DNA of 64,000 nucleotides from Enterobacterales bacterium (GTDB lineage Bacteria; Pseudomonadota; Gammaproteobacteria; Enterobacterales; Enterobacteriaceae): NCBI GenBank assembly GCA_003864575.1, contig BHES01000003.1, positions 1 to 64,000 of the forward strand, read 5' to 3'. Shown piece by piece: positions 1 to 12,167 of this stretch (position 1 is its first letter; each line of letters starts with the position of its first letter). The notes under the pieces were generated by a model. It saw only the letters and a program-made list of their open reading frames with translations, ran no database searches and was not told where the DNA came from. The position numbers and the translations under genes were made by a program.

Positions 1-2
1 TC

Positions 3-113
3 CGGGAGGAGATAAGACGATTTTTTAGTGAAATATTACCGGGACTTTCTGGTGCGTTGCCACGCCGAATTAATGACAACTTCCAGATGCTGAAAAATGC
101 ATCTTCAAGTTAA
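3..113 (+). CDS. C-terminal fragment of an unidentified protein cut by the window start
   Basis: Open frame from the window edge: REEIRRFFSEILPGLSGALPRRINDNFQMLKNASSS then TAA at 111-113. Family not recognised. Confidence 0.35.
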   Translation, partial: REEIRRFFSEILPGLSGALPRRINDNFQMLKNASSS

Positions 114-342
114 CTGTGTATATATACAGTTCAGATCGCATGGCGTTTTGTGTTTGCATCAATAAAAAGTGAAAAAATCGGAATAAGTGAAACGAATGAG
201 CAAATATAACCAGAATTATCTTATCGACTAACTTCTAACATCTTTGTTTCGAAGAACATTATTCATCATAGACTAAAAATATATTCAGGTGTGTGAAGAA
301 GATGTATATGCTGGCTTCCGTCAACGTCGCGAGAGGCATAAC

Positions 343-975
343 GTGAAACCAAACATTCTTTATTTGATGGCCGCGCTTTTATTAGCAGGTTGCGCTAAAG
401 AAACGCCGGTACAACGGACTCACTTTCTGAATCCACCGGCCGCTATCCAGGACACGTCCATGATGCATCAGGGACCTTACGGAAGCGTTATACACCAGGC
501 CGCTAATACCTATGGTGTTGATGAAACACTGGTAAAAGCGATTATTCAGGTTGAGTCGGGATTTAACCCTACCGTCGTGAGCAAGTCTAACGCCGTAGGT
601 TTAATGCAGCTGAAAGCCTCAACGGCGGGGCGTGATGCCTACCGTATGAAAGGGCGGAATGGTCAGCCAAGTACGTATGAATTAAAAGATCCCGCGGTGA
701 ATATCGATTTAGGGACAGCGTACTTGAGTATGCTCCAGCAGCAACTGGCAGGGATCAGTGACCCGCAGACGCGCCGTTATGCCACGACAGTGGCCTATGT
801 CAATGGTGCTGGCGCCTTGCTGAGAACTTTCTCCAGTGACAAGACTTATGCGGTGGCGAAAATTAACCAAATGACGCCGGAACAATTTTATAAACATGTG
901 CAGCAGAAACACCCTGCGCCACAAGCGCCTCGCTACTTGTGGAAAGTGAACAATGCTTATCTGGCGATGCGATAA
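343..975 (+). CDS. emtA: Membrane-bound lytic murein transglycosylase (EmtA/MltE-like lipoprotein)
   Basis: Lipobox LLLAGC; SLT motifs IIQVESGFNP, VSKSNAVGLMQLKAST, NGAGALLRTFSSD, HPAPQAPRY as in E. coli EmtA. GTG start at 343 preferred over the track start at 289. Confidence 0.88.
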   Translation: MKPNILYLMAALLLAGCAKETPVQRTHFLNPPAAIQDTSMMHQGPYGSVIHQAANTYGVDETLVKAIIQVESGFNPTVVSKSNAVGLMQLKASTAGRDAYRMKGRNGQPSTYELKDPAVNIDLGTAYLSMLQQQLAGISDPQTRRYATTVAYVNGAGALLRTFSSDKTYAVAKINQMTPEQFYKHVQQKHPAPQAPRYLWKVNNAYLAMR

Positions 976-1006
976 GCATTGTTCATTCTGTCCGTCAGCG
1001 TGCCTC

Positions 1007-1690
1007 TCAGGTCGTTGACGGATAGTGCGCAATAATTTCCAAAATCCCGTTAATACCAAACTGTACACCCATACAAACCAGTAAGAATCCCATCACGCGC
1101 GAAATTGCTTCAATCCCGCTTTTCCCCACCAACCGCATAATAGCCCCAGAACTGCGCAGGCATAACCAAAGAATCAAGCCAATAAGCAGAAAGATCAAAA
1201 CCGGTGCCACAGTGATAATCCATTCCGGGTAATCCACGCCATCTTTGATAGCTGAGGCACTGCTGATGATCATGGCGATAGTGCCCGGACCCGCAGTGCT
1301 TGGCATGGCCAGTGGAACGAAGGCAATATTCGGCGACTCCTGCTTTTTCATCTCTTCCGTTTTGTTCTCAACCAGCGTTTTCTCTTCAGCCAGAGGCTGA
1401 GGGAAAAGCATCCGAAAACCGATAAAGGCCACAATCAAACCGCCTGCAATACGTAACCCCGGAATGGAAATACCGAAGGTATTCATCACCAACTGACCGG
1501 CGTAGTAGGTTACCATCATGATAATGAACACATAAACAGACGCCATCATCGACTGACGATTACGCTCTTGTTCTGTCATATTGCCTGATAACCCTAATAA
1601 CAAGGCGACGGTGGTCAGCGGATTTGCCAACGGCAGCAGGATCACTAAACCCAGGCCGATCGCTTTGAACAAGAGGCCAATTTCAGTCAT
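1007..1690 (-). CDS. marC: MarC family integral membrane protein
   Basis: [28 protein letters not shown] and [24 protein letters not shown] closely match remembered MarC. Confidence 0.9.
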   Translation of the reverse strand: MTEIGLLFKAIGLGLVILLPLANPLTTVALLLGLSGNMTEQERNRQSMMASVYVFIIMMVTYYAGQLVMNTFGISIPGLRIAGGLIVAFIGFRMLFPQPLAEEKTLVENKTEEMKKQESPNIAFVPLAMPSTAGPGTIAMIISSASAIKDGVDYPEWIITVAPVLIFLLIGLILWLCLRSSGAIMRLVGKSGIEAISRVMGFLLVCMGVQFGINGILEIIAHYPSTT

Positions 1691-1937
1691 AAGTTATTAT
1701 CCATTTAATTACGTCCTTTTAACGTTTGTATACTGATGAAAATTACACGAAAAATAGTAGCAATAAGCCACTCAGGTTGCTGGAAAAGCGCACTTTGCGG
1801 ATGCTACACTGGATGGCGTTTTTTACGTCGCATCCTGGAGCAATGGAATCAGGGCTTCATGGGTGTCTATATTCGGCAAAGTAAAGCTGAATAGCGTAAC
1901 AAATCGAATGAATTTACACTCAAATATTGTTCTATAT

Positions 1938-1958
1938 GTGCTCTGTCGTGTGGGGCAC
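1938..1958 (+). promoter_or_regulatory. Candidate ThrRS translational operator: tRNA-Thr(CGU) anticodon-arm mimic
   Basis: GTGCTCT (1938-1944) pairs with GGGGCAC (1952-1958) around a 7-nt loop GTCGTGT; CGT occupies anticodon positions 34-36 after U33. 22 nt upstream of the thrS ATG. Confidence 0.65.
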
Positions 1959-1979
1959 CACTGTAGATGAGGAATTAAA

Positions 1980-3908
1980 ATGCCTGTTATTACTCTTCCC
2001 GATGGAAGCCAGCGCTCGTTTGATGCTCCTGTTTCACCTCTTGATGTTGCCCTTGATATCGGTCCTGGTCTGGCGAAAGCCTGTATCGCAGGACGTGTTA
2101 ATGGTGAACTGGTTGACGCAACAGATTTGATCACCGAAGACGCGCAACTCGCGATCATCACCACAAAAGACGAAGCCGGTTTGGAAATTTTGCGTCACTC
2201 CTGTGCGCATCTGTTAGGTCATGCAATTAAACAATTGTGGTCAAACACCAAAATGGCCATTGGTCCGGTTATCGACAACGGTTTCTACTACGACGTCGAC
2301 TTAGATCGCACGCTGACTCAGGAAGACATTGATCTACTTGAAAAACGCATGCATGAACTGGCTGAAAAAAATTACGACGTTATTAAAAAGAAAGTCAGCT
2401 GGCAGGAAGCGCGCGATACGTTTGATAGCCGTGGTGAGCAGTACAAAGTGGCGATTCTGGATGAAAACATCAGTCATGATGATCAACCAGGGTTGTATCA
2501 TCACGAAGAATACGTAGATATGTGCCGTGGTCCTCATGTCCCTAACATGCGTTTCTGCCATCATTTCAAACTGCAGAAAACGTCAGGGGCTTACTGGCGT
2601 GGTGACAGCAAAAATAAAATGCTGCAACGCATCTACGGTACCGCTTGGGCTGAGAAAAAACAGCTGAATTCCTACCTGCAACGTCTGGAAGAGGCGGGTA
2701 AGCGTGACCACCGTAAAATCGGTAAGCAGTTGGATCTCTACCACATGCAGGAAGAAGCACCTGGCATGGTGTTCTGGCATAACGATGGCTGGACAATCTT
2801 CCGCGAACTGGAAGCCTTTGTGCGTATGAAACTGAAGTCTTATGACTATCAGGAAGTGAAGGGTCCATTCATGATGGACCGCGTACTGTGGGAAAAAACC
2901 GGCCACTGGGATAACTATAAAGAAGCCATGTTTACGACTTCTTCTGAGAACCGTGAATATTGTATCAAGCCGATGAACTGCCCGGGTCACGTGCAAATTT
3001 TCAATCAGGGTCTGAAGTCTTACCGTGATTTGCCATTGCGCATGGCTGAATTTGGTAGCTGTCACCGTAATGAGCCTTCAGGTGCCTTGCATGGACTGAT
3101 GCGCGTACGTGGTTTCACTCAGGATGATGCTCACATCTTCTGTACTGAAGAGCAGGTGCGTGACGAAGTGAATAGCTGTATCCGCATGGTTTACGACATG
3201 TACAGCACCTTTGGTTTTGAAAAGATTGTGGTTAAGTTATCAACCCGTCCTGAAAAACGCATTGGTACTGATGAAATGTGGACCCGCGCGGAAGATGACC
3301 TTGCTGCCGCACTGACTGAAAACAAAATTGAATTTGAATATCAGCCAGGTGAAGGGGCGTTCTATGGCCCGAAAATTGAATTCACCTTGCATGATTGTTT
3401 GGATCGTGCGTGGCAGTGTGGTACCGTGCAACTCGACTTTTCATTACCTGGTCGCCTGAACGCGTCTTATATCGGCGAAAGCAATGATCGTCAGGTACCA
3501 GTAATGATTCACCGTGCAATTCTGGGTTCAATGGAACGCTTCATCGGTATTCTTACCGAAGAATATGCGGGCTTCTTCCCAACATGGATTGCTCCGGTTC
3601 AGGTAGTCGTAATGAATATTACTGACACACAAGCTACCTATGTCGAAGAATTAACTAAAAAACTGCAAGAAGCAGGCATTCGCGTTAAAGCCGACTTGAG
3701 AAATGAGAAGATTGGCTTTAAAATTCGCGAACACACGCTGCGTCGTGTTCCTTATATGTTGGTTTGTGGCGATAAAGAGGTCGAAGCGGGCAAAGTTGCC
3801 GTTCGTACCCGCCGCGGAAAAGACTTAGGAAGCATGGACGTCAGCGAAGTCGTTGACAAACTGCTCGCGGAGATCCGCAGCAGAAGTCTTCATCAACTGG
3901 AGGAATAA
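1980..3908 (+). CDS. thrS: Threonyl-tRNA synthetase
   Basis: 642 aa; TGS domain start [14 protein letters not shown], class II aaRS motifs, followed by infC. Confidence 0.98.
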   Translation: MPVITLPDGSQRSFDAPVSPLDVALDIGPGLAKACIAGRVNGELVDATDLITEDAQLAIITTKDEAGLEILRHSCAHLLGHAIKQLWSNTKMAIGPVIDNGFYYDVDLDRTLTQEDIDLLEKRMHELAEKNYDVIKKKVSWQEARDTFDSRGEQYKVAILDENISHDDQPGLYHHEEYVDMCRGPHVPNMRFCHHFKLQKTSGAYWRGDSKNKMLQRIYGTAWAEKKQLNSYLQRLEEAGKRDHRKIGKQLDLYHMQEEAPGMVFWHNDGWTIFRELEAFVRMKLKSYDYQEVKGPFMMDRVLWEKTGHWDNYKEAMFTTSSENREYCIKPMNCPGHVQIFNQGLKSYRDLPLRMAEFGSCHRNEPSGALHGLMRVRGFTQDDAHIFCTEEQVRDEVNSCIRMVYDMYSTFGFEKIVVKLSTRPEKRIGTDEMWTRAEDDLAAALTENKIEFEYQPGEGAFYGPKIEFTLHDCLDRAWQCGTVQLDFSLPGRLNASYIGESNDRQVPVMIHRAILGSMERFIGILTEEYAGFFPTWIAPVQVVVMNITDTQATYVEELTKKLQEAGIRVKADLRNEKIGFKIREHTLRRVPYMLVCGDKEVEAGKVAVRTRRGKDLGSMDVSEVVDKLLAEIRSRSLHQLEE

Positions 3909-4463
<555 letters not shown>

Positions 4464-4481
4464 GGCTTCCAAGTAACTTGT

Positions 4482-4507
4482 CCCGCACAGTGCTTGCGCT
4501 GTGTGGG
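4482..4507 (+). promoter_or_regulatory. infC-rpmI intergenic hairpin, candidate part of the L20 translational operator
   Basis: CCCGCACAGTG..CGCTGTGTGGG stem in the infC-rpmI spacer; L20 autoregulates rpmI-rplT through this region in E. coli. Confidence 0.5.
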
Positions 4508-4538
4508 GTTAGTTCGCCTTTCTGATTCATGTTACTAA

Positions 4539-4757
<219 letters not shown>

Positions 4758-4781
4758 ATACACTTTTTTAACCAAGAATAA

Positions 4782-5153
<372 letters not shown>

Positions 5154-5160
5154 GTCAGCT

Positions 5161-5191
5161 AAAAAAGAGGGAGCTTGCTCCCTCTTTTTTG
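5161..5191 (+). terminator. Rho-independent terminator after rplT
   Basis: AAAAAAGAGGGAGCTTGCTCCCTCTTTTTTG. Confidence 0.9.
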
Positions 5192-5277
5192 TTTATAATC
5201 AGACGGGTTAGTGTTTTAATTTCGCTCTGATGTCAGCGTTACCCGATTTCGCAACAAACCAACAAGGTACTGCAAGC

Positions 5278-5322
5278 ATGAATGCTGCTATTTTCCGTTT
5301 CTTTTTTTACTTTAGCGCCTGA
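5278..5322 (+). CDS. pheM: pheST operon leader peptide [14 protein letters not shown]
   Basis: 14-codon ORF with five Phe, near-identical to E. coli PheM ([14 protein letters not shown]), upstream of pheS and followed by an attenuator. Confidence 0.93.
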   Translation: [14 protein letters not shown]

Positions 5323-5370
5323 TTCAGGAAGGCTTTCGCGCGTAAGAGAAGAAACGAAAAGTAGCGCCTA

Positions 5371-5395
5371 AGCCTCCCTCGTGGAGGCTTTTTTG
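5371..5395 (+). terminator. pheST attenuator terminator
   Basis: AGCCTCCCTCGTGGAGGCTTTTTTG between pheM and pheS. Confidence 0.88.
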
Positions 5396-5416
5396 TATCT
5401 GTTCTTTATTCGTTAA

Positions 5417-6481
<1,065 letters not shown>

Positions 6482-6495
6482 GGCGGGAATATCAC

Positions 6496-8883
6496 ATGAA
6501 ATTCAGTGAACTCTGGTTGCGTGAATGGGTAAACCCAGCCATTAGCAGCGAAGCATTATCTGACCAAATTACTATGGCCGGTCTGGAAGTTGACGGCGTA
6601 GAGCCTGTTGCCGGTGCTTTCCACGGCGTCGTCGTTGGTGAAGTCGTTGAGTGCGGTCAGCATCCGAACGCTGACAAACTGCGGGTCACCAAGGTGAACG
6701 TAGGCGGTGAACGCCTACTTGATATCGTCTGCGGTGCGCCAAACTGTCGCCTGGGCCTGAAAGTCGCGGTTGCGACCGTGGGCGCCGTACTGCCAGGCGA
6801 TTTTAAAATCAAAGCCGCGAAGCTGCGTGGCGAGCCTTCAGAAGGGATGCTTTGCTCGTTTTCCGAGCTGGGTATTTCTGAAGATCATGACGGCATCATC
6901 GAATTATCTTCTGATGCGCCAGTCGGAACTGATATCCGCGATTTCCTCAAGCTTGATGACAGCACGATTGAAATCAGCGTAACGCCAAACCGTGCAGACT
7001 GTCTGGGTATCATTGGTGTAGCACGCGACGTTGCAGTGTTTTATCAGATGCCACTTACTGAGCCTGATATGTCGCCAGTCGCGGCCACAATCAGTGATGT
7101 CTTGCCGATTGATGTTCAGGCAACACAAGCGTGTCCACGTTATTTAGGTCGCGTAGTGAAAGGCATCAATGTCAAAGCGGCAACTCCGCTGTGGATGCGT
7201 GAAAAACTGCGTCGCTGTGGTATCCGTTCTATTGACCCCGTCGTTGATATTACTAATTTTGTGCTGCTTGAACTCGGCCAGCCAATGCATGCCTTTGACC
7301 TGAATCGTATTCAGGGCGGTATCGTGGTGCGCATGGCGCAGAAAGACGAAGCGTTGACGTTACTTGATGGCACCAAGACCAAGCTCAACGATGACACGTT
7401 GGTAGTTGCAGACCACGAAAAAGCGCTGGCGATGGCCGGTATCTTCGGTGGTGAACACTCTGGTGTGAATGAAGAGACTCAGGACGTGCTGCTGGAGTGC
7501 GCCTTTTTTAATCCGCTTTCTATTACCGGGCGTGCGCGCCGTCAAGGATTGCACACGGACGCATCACATCGTTATGAACGTGGCGTAGATCCTGCCTTGC
7601 AACACAAAGCCATGGCGCGCGCAACGGCGCTGCTGCTGGAGATTTGTGGCGGTGCTGCCGGTCCGATTATCGACGTGACTTCAGAGAAGGATTTGCCAAA
7701 AGCGGCAACTATCTCACTGCGTCGTGAAAAATTAGATCGTCTGATCGGTCACCATGTTGACGATGCACAGGTCACCGATATCCTGACGCGTCTGGGCTGC
7801 AACGTTGAACAGAAAGACGGTAATTGGACTGCTGTGGCGCCAAGCTGGCGTTTTGATATGCAGATCGAAGAAGATCTGGTTGAAGAAGTGGCCCGCGTTT
7901 ATGGCTACAACAACATTCCGGATGTGCCAGTAAAAGCCAATCTGGAAATGACCAAACACCGCGAAGCCGATCTTTCGCTTAAACGTATTAAAAATCTATT
8001 GGTTGACCGTGGCTTTCAGGAAGCGATCACCTACAGTTTTGTCGACCCAAAAATTCAAAACTTGTTGCACCCTGGTGAAGAAGCGCTGATTTTACCGAGC
8101 CCTATCTCCGTTGAAATGTCAGCGATGCGCCTTTCTCTATGGACGGGTTTGCTGACATCAGCGGTTTACAACCAGAACCGGCAGCAGAATCGCGTGCGTA
8201 TTTTCGAAAGCGGCCTGCGCTTTGTTCCTGATACTCAAGCGAATCTGGGTATCCGTCAGGACGTCATGCTGTCTGCGGTGATCACCGGCAATAAAAATGA
8301 AGAACATTGGGATCTGGCGCGCCAGTCAGTTGACTACTACGATTTGAAAGGTGATCTTGAGGCGATTCTTGAGCTTACCGGCAAATTAGATGATATCCAG
8401 TTCAAAACCGAAACGAATCCTGCGCTGCATCCTGGGCAGAGTGCAGCCATTTATTTACGCGGCGAACGTATTGGTTTCATTGGTGTAGTCCATCCTGAGC
8501 TGGAACGTAAGCTTGACCTTAACGGTCGTACAGTGGTGTTTGAATTACTGTGGAATAAGGTCGCAGACCGCGTGCTGCCTGATGCGAAAGCCATTTCGCG
8601 CTTCCCGGCAAACCGTCGTGATATCGCTGTTGTGGTTGCTGAAAATGTCCCCGCAGAAGATATTTTGGTAGAGTGTAAGAAAGTTGGCGCAAATCAGGTA
8701 GTTGGCGTAAACTTATTTGACGTGTATCGTGGGAAGGGCGTGGCAGAGGGGTATAAAAGCCTGGCTATCAGTCTGGTATTGCAGGATACCGCTCGTACAC
8801 TGGAAGAAGAAGAGATCGCCGCTACCGTTGCAAAATGTGTAGAGGCTCTAAAGCAGCGATTCCAAGCATCCTTGAGGGATTGA
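6496..8883 (+). CDS. pheT: Phenylalanyl-tRNA synthetase beta subunit
   Basis: 795 aa; [33 protein letters not shown]; follows pheS. Confidence 0.98.
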   Translation: MKFSELWLREWVNPAISSEALSDQITMAGLEVDGVEPVAGAFHGVVVGEVVECGQHPNADKLRVTKVNVGGERLLDIVCGAPNCRLGLKVAVATVGAVLPGDFKIKAAKLRGEPSEGMLCSFSELGISEDHDGIIELSSDAPVGTDIRDFLKLDDSTIEISVTPNRADCLGIIGVARDVAVFYQMPLTEPDMSPVAATISDVLPIDVQATQACPRYLGRVVKGINVKAATPLWMREKLRRCGIRSIDPVVDITNFVLLELGQPMHAFDLNRIQGGIVVRMAQKDEALTLLDGTKTKLNDDTLVVADHEKALAMAGIFGGEHSGVNEETQDVLLECAFFNPLSITGRARRQGLHTDASHRYERGVDPALQHKAMARATALLLEICGGAAGPIIDVTSEKDLPKAATISLRREKLDRLIGHHVDDAQVTDILTRLGCNVEQKDGNWTAVAPSWRFDMQIEEDLVEEVARVYGYNNIPDVPVKANLEMTKHREADLSLKRIKNLLVDRGFQEAITYSFVDPKIQNLLHPGEEALILPSPISVEMSAMRLSLWTGLLTSAVYNQNRQQNRVRIFESGLRFVPDTQANLGIRQDVMLSAVITGNKNEEHWDLARQSVDYYDLKGDLEAILELTGKLDDIQFKTETNPALHPGQSAAIYLRGERIGFIGVVHPELERKLDLNGRTVVFELLWNKVADRVLPDAKAISRFPANRRDIAVVVAENVPAEDILVECKKVGANQVVGVNLFDVYRGKGVAEGYKSLAISLVLQDTARTLEEEEIAATVAKCVEALKQRFQASLRD

Positions 8884-8887
8884 ACCT

Positions 8888-9184
8888 ATGGCGCTTACTA
8901 AAGCTGAAATGTCAGAACACCTGTTTGAGAAGCTTGGGCTTAGCAAACGGGATGCCAAAGACCTGGTCGAACTGTTCTTCGAAGAAGTGCGTCGCGCTTT
9001 GGAGAATGGCGAACAAGTTAAATTGTCTGGTTTTGGCAATTTTGACCTGCGTGACAAAAACCAACGTCCGGGACGTAACCCGAAAACCGGCGAAGATATT
9101 CCTATCACGGCGCGCCGTGTGGTGACTTTCCGTCCGGGGCAGAAGTTGAAAAGCCGGGTTGAGAATGCTACTCCTAAAGAATAA
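8888..9184 (+). CDS. ihfA: Integration host factor alpha subunit
   Basis: 98 aa; [57 protein letters not shown]. Confidence 0.98.
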   Translation: MALTKAEMSEHLFEKLGLSKRDAKDLVELFFEEVRRALENGEQVKLSGFGNFDLRDKNQRPGRNPKTGEDIPITARRVVTFRPGQKLKSRVENATPKE

Positions 9185-9196
9185 GTGAGTTGAGCA

Positions 9197-9224
9197 AAAA
9201 GGTCGCGAAAGCGGCCTTTTTTTT
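9197..9224 (+). terminator. Terminator after ihfA
   Basis: AAAAGGTCGCGAAAGCGGCCTTTTTTTT. Confidence 0.85.
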
Positions 9225-9400
9225 ACCCACTTTCCTGAGCCTTCTCCATCATTTCACCATAAATAAGACAGACATCAATAATACGCACATAAAGTGAAAA
9301 GATAGTGTTAAGGTGATTGGGTGTTCAGGATTAATCTGATAGATTAAATTAAGTCGAGGTGGAGTGGTAAGTTATTATCTTGGTTTGTCGTGTGTCAATA

Positions 9401-9426
9401 AAATAAGGGGTCGAAGCCCCTTATTT
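9401..9426. terminator. Perfect 10-bp hairpin, probable terminator for the minus-strand small lipoprotein
   Basis: AAATAAGGGG-TCGAAG-CCCCTTATTT. Confidence 0.55.
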
Positions 9427-9502
9427 GAAATGTAATTCAGTGCGGTATATTTTTCTGATGCCAGTCAGAGAAAACCGAATAAACGAATTAAATAATTAAC
9501 TA

Positions 9503-9628
9503 TCAATGCCAGTAGTGCGGATGACCACCATCATGATAACCGCCATGGCCGTACGGGCCTGGGAAGATACAACCACTGAGGCTGACGATAACCAGAGCAA
9601 CACCTAAGAAAGCGATGATACGACGCAT
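9503..9628 (-). CDS. Small His-rich lipoprotein, 41 aa
   Basis: MRRIIAFLGVALVIVSLSGCIFPGPYGHGGYHDGGHPHYWH*: signal sequence, lipobox LSGC, His/Gly/Tyr-rich tail; ribosome-binding purines upstream (AAAGGATAT). Below the ORF-track cutoff. Confidence 0.75.
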   Translation of the reverse strand: MRRIIAFLGVALVIVSLSGCIFPGPYGHGGYHDGGHPHYWH

Positions 9629-9904
9629 ATATATATCCTTTGTTTGATTAAACACATTCAGTATAAATAGAATGGCATCAGGCTGTTGTCAGGCTAGCGT
9701 TAAGATATGTTAAGAGCAATATAAGATTTGAATGGTTTTCCCGCATTCCTCTGCTGTTATATTTCAGCGGGGAAATGTTTGTATTTTTTTTGTAAGTCGT
9801 AAGAAAGTTAACCGAAAAACTCCTTTTGTCTCATGGTCAGCCTTATTTCTGCTTGTTATAAATTTCCCTAAGAACAGGTAAATGAAATAAATAAGGTGAA
9901 TACT

Positions 9905-10309
9905 GTGAAAAAATCTCTATTACTGCTTTGTTGTGTACTGGCATTGCCTGTCGTCGCACAGGCAGGTGTGACGGTAGACGTCAACGTACCTGGCGTGTCG
10001 GTTCATCTCGGAGATCAAGATCAGCGCGGATACTATTGGGATGGTTACGACTGGCGGCCACCGCAGTGGTGGCATGAACATCAGGGGCATCACGTAGGCG
10101 ATCGCAATAACCATGGTATGTACTGGCGCGGTGACCGCTGGCAGCCATCACCGCCACCAAAACAATATTACGATCATGCCCATGAACAGCCGCCTCATCA
10201 TCAGCAGCAACATGGTGACCCGCATCATGATAATAATGGGTACCAGGGCGGTAATGACAACCATCAGGGGAACGGGCAGCCCATTCCACCAGACGGTCAA
10301 CGCCACTAA
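9905..10309 (+). CDS. Periplasmic DUF2502/YpeC-like His-rich protein
   Basis: Signal peptide KKSLLLLCCVLALPVVAQA; GDQDQRGYYWDGYDWRPPQWW resembles YpeC-type DUF2502; His/Gln-rich C-terminus. GTG at 9896 is an alternative start. Confidence 0.7.
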   Translation: MKKSLLLLCCVLALPVVAQAGVTVDVNVPGVSVHLGDQDQRGYYWDGYDWRPPQWWHEHQGHHVGDRNNHGMYWRGDRWQPSPPPKQYYDHAHEQPPHHQQQHGDPHHDNNGYQGGNDNHQGNGQPIPPDGQRH

Positions 10310-10325
10310 TTAGTGATAACTTTCC

Positions 10326-10357
10326 AAAGGCCAGCGCATTGCGCTGGCCTTTTTTAT
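10326..10357 (+). terminator. Terminator after the DUF2502-like gene
   Basis: AAAGGCCAGCGCATTGCGCTGGCCTTTTTTATT. Confidence 0.88.
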
Positions 10358-10471
10358 TGGCTTCGGGAAATTTTCGACAAAAAATGGCTTAGAATCGGTA
10401 AGATACTCACTTATTGACTCCCCGCCCCCGCTGATTTCCCGAGAGGAAATCGCGCCAGGATGCCCATGTAA

Positions 10472-11482
10472 ATGCCGGACTTGCTAAAAATAATCCCTTC
10501 TTTTTCCGAGCTTGCGCGGTTGCAAAAGCGCCGGGATGGCCGTCTGTTGTCTTTATTCAGTGGTTTGTTGATCGTGGTTTTTCTGTTCAGCCTGTGCGCG
10601 GGCGAAAACTGGCTATGGCCGGATAGCTGGTTTGGCCCACAAGGGCAGCTTTTCGTCTGGCAAATACGTATGCCCCGCGCATTGGCAGTGATCCTGGTTG
10701 GGGCAGGGCTGGCGGTGTCAGGGGCTGTTATGCAATCCCTGTTTGAAAACCCACTGGCAGAACCCGGATTACTCGGCGTCGGCAACGGTGCCGGTGTGGC
10801 GCTGGTTCTGTGCGTTATGTTGGGAAACAGTCTGTTGCCGGTTTGGGTCATGAGTCTGTCTGCCGTTGCAGGTGCGTTGGTTGTCACCTTCTTTTTGTTG
10901 CACTTCGCCCGACAGCGTCGGCTAACCAATGCCCGTCTGCTCCTGGTGGGGGTTGCCATTGGTATCGTCTGTAGCGCTGTAATGACCTGGTCGGTCTATT
11001 TCAGCAGTAACCTGGACTTACGCCAGCTAATGTACTGGATGATGGGCGGTTTTGGTGGAGTCGACTGGCGGCAAAGCTGGCTGGGAGTGATGCTCATTCC
11101 GGTGGTGATCTGGATGATATTTCAGGGAAACACGCTGAATCTGCTTTCACTTGGGATCGGGCAGGCGCAGCAGTTGGGGGTTTCTATCACTTTGTGGCGC
11201 AATCTGCTCGTTCTGGCGGTCGGTTGGGTGGTGGGCCTCAGCGTGGCGATCGCCGGGGTTATAAGCTTCGTCGGGTTGGTTATCCCCCATATCTTGCGGC
11301 TATGTGGTATTACTGACCAGCGCGCTTTATTACCGGCCTGCGCTCTGGTGGGTGGCTCTGTACTGCTGCTGGCGGATGTGCTCTCACGCATTGCACTCTA
11401 TTCTGCTGAATTGCCAATAGGCGTGGTGACGGCAACGCTCGGAGCGCCTATTTTCATCTGGTTACTGGTCAAAGCCGCCTGA
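10472..11482 (+). CDS. btuC: Vitamin B12 ABC transporter permease BtuC
   Basis: FecCD permease: [46 protein letters not shown]; followed by btuE/btuD. Confidence 0.95.
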   Translation: MPDLLKIIPSFSELARLQKRRDGRLLSLFSGLLIVVFLFSLCAGENWLWPDSWFGPQGQLFVWQIRMPRALAVILVGAGLAVSGAVMQSLFENPLAEPGLLGVGNGAGVALVLCVMLGNSLLPVWVMSLSAVAGALVVTFFLLHFARQRRLTNARLLLVGVAIGIVCSAVMTWSVYFSSNLDLRQLMYWMMGGFGGVDWRQSWLGVMLIPVVIWMIFQGNTLNLLSLGIGQAQQLGVSITLWRNLLVLAVGWVVGLSVAIAGVISFVGLVIPHILRLCGITDQRALLPACALVGGSVLLLADVLSRIALYSAELPIGVVTATLGAPIFIWLLVKAA

Positions 11483-11587
11483 ATCAGACAGGATTGACAG
11501 ACGATACGCCAGGATGGGCTATCTTTGACGTTTCTTCATTTCGCCTACGGCCCAGAAACATTGGCCAATAACCGCAGGATATTAAAG

Positions 11588-12139
11588 ATGAGTAATGCAA
11601 CTTTTGACCTTCCCCTGACAAAAATTAACGGTGAGACCACAACGCTGGGTGCTTATCAGGGCTCCGTGCTGTTGGTGGTTAACGTGGCGTCCCAATGCGG
11701 GCTGACTAAACAGTATGAAGGTCTGGAAAATCTTTATCAGGCACACCACGAGCAAGGTTTCGAAGTGTTGGGCTTCCCGTGCAATGAGTTCGGCGCTCAG
11801 GAGCCCGGTACGGAAGAGGAAATCCAGAATTTTTGCACCACCAATTTTGGTGTCAAATTCCCGATGTTCAGCAAAATTGAAGTCAATGGTGAAAACCGTC
11901 ATCCACTGTATAAGGCATTGATTGCTGCTTGTCCGCAGGCCGTCAAACCGGAAGGAAGTGAGTTTTATGAGCGCCTTGCAAGCAAAGGGCGTGAGCCGAA
12001 GCAGCCGGGCGATATTCTGTGGAACTTCGAAAAATTCCTCATCGGGCGTGACGGCACCGTCATCCAGCGCTTTGCACCAGACATGACACCGGAAGATCCT
12101 TTACTGACGGAAGCGATTAAAGTCGCACTGGCAAAATAA
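11588..12139 (+). CDS. btuE: Glutathione peroxidase family protein BtuE
   Basis: LLVVNVASQCGLTKQYEGLE and GFPCNEFGAQEPGTEEEIQ; ATG at 11588 preferred over the track start. Confidence 0.94.
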   Translation: MSNATFDLPLTKINGETTTLGAYQGSVLLVVNVASQCGLTKQYEGLENLYQAHHEQGFEVLGFPCNEFGAQEPGTEEEIQNFCTTNFGVKFPMFSKIEVNGENRHPLYKALIAACPQAVKPEGSEFYERLASKGREPKQPGDILWNFEKFLIGRDGTVIQRFAPDMTPEDPLLTEAIKVALAK

Positions 12140-12167
12140 CCCCAATATTGCTGAGCAGGGAGAGCCT

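Noticed and set aside
2583-3065. 160-aa minus ORF inside thrS
   Set aside because: Antisense to a highly conserved essential gene, no recognisable domain.
10180-10300. His/Gln/Asn-rich CAT/CAC-dense tract considered as a DNA repeat
   Set aside because: Codon-level His richness in one reading frame, not a regular tandem repeat.
10411-10959. 182-aa minus ORF overlapping btuC
   Set aside because: Antisense of a membrane permease; Ser/Thr/Pro/Arg-rich composition typical of shadow frames.
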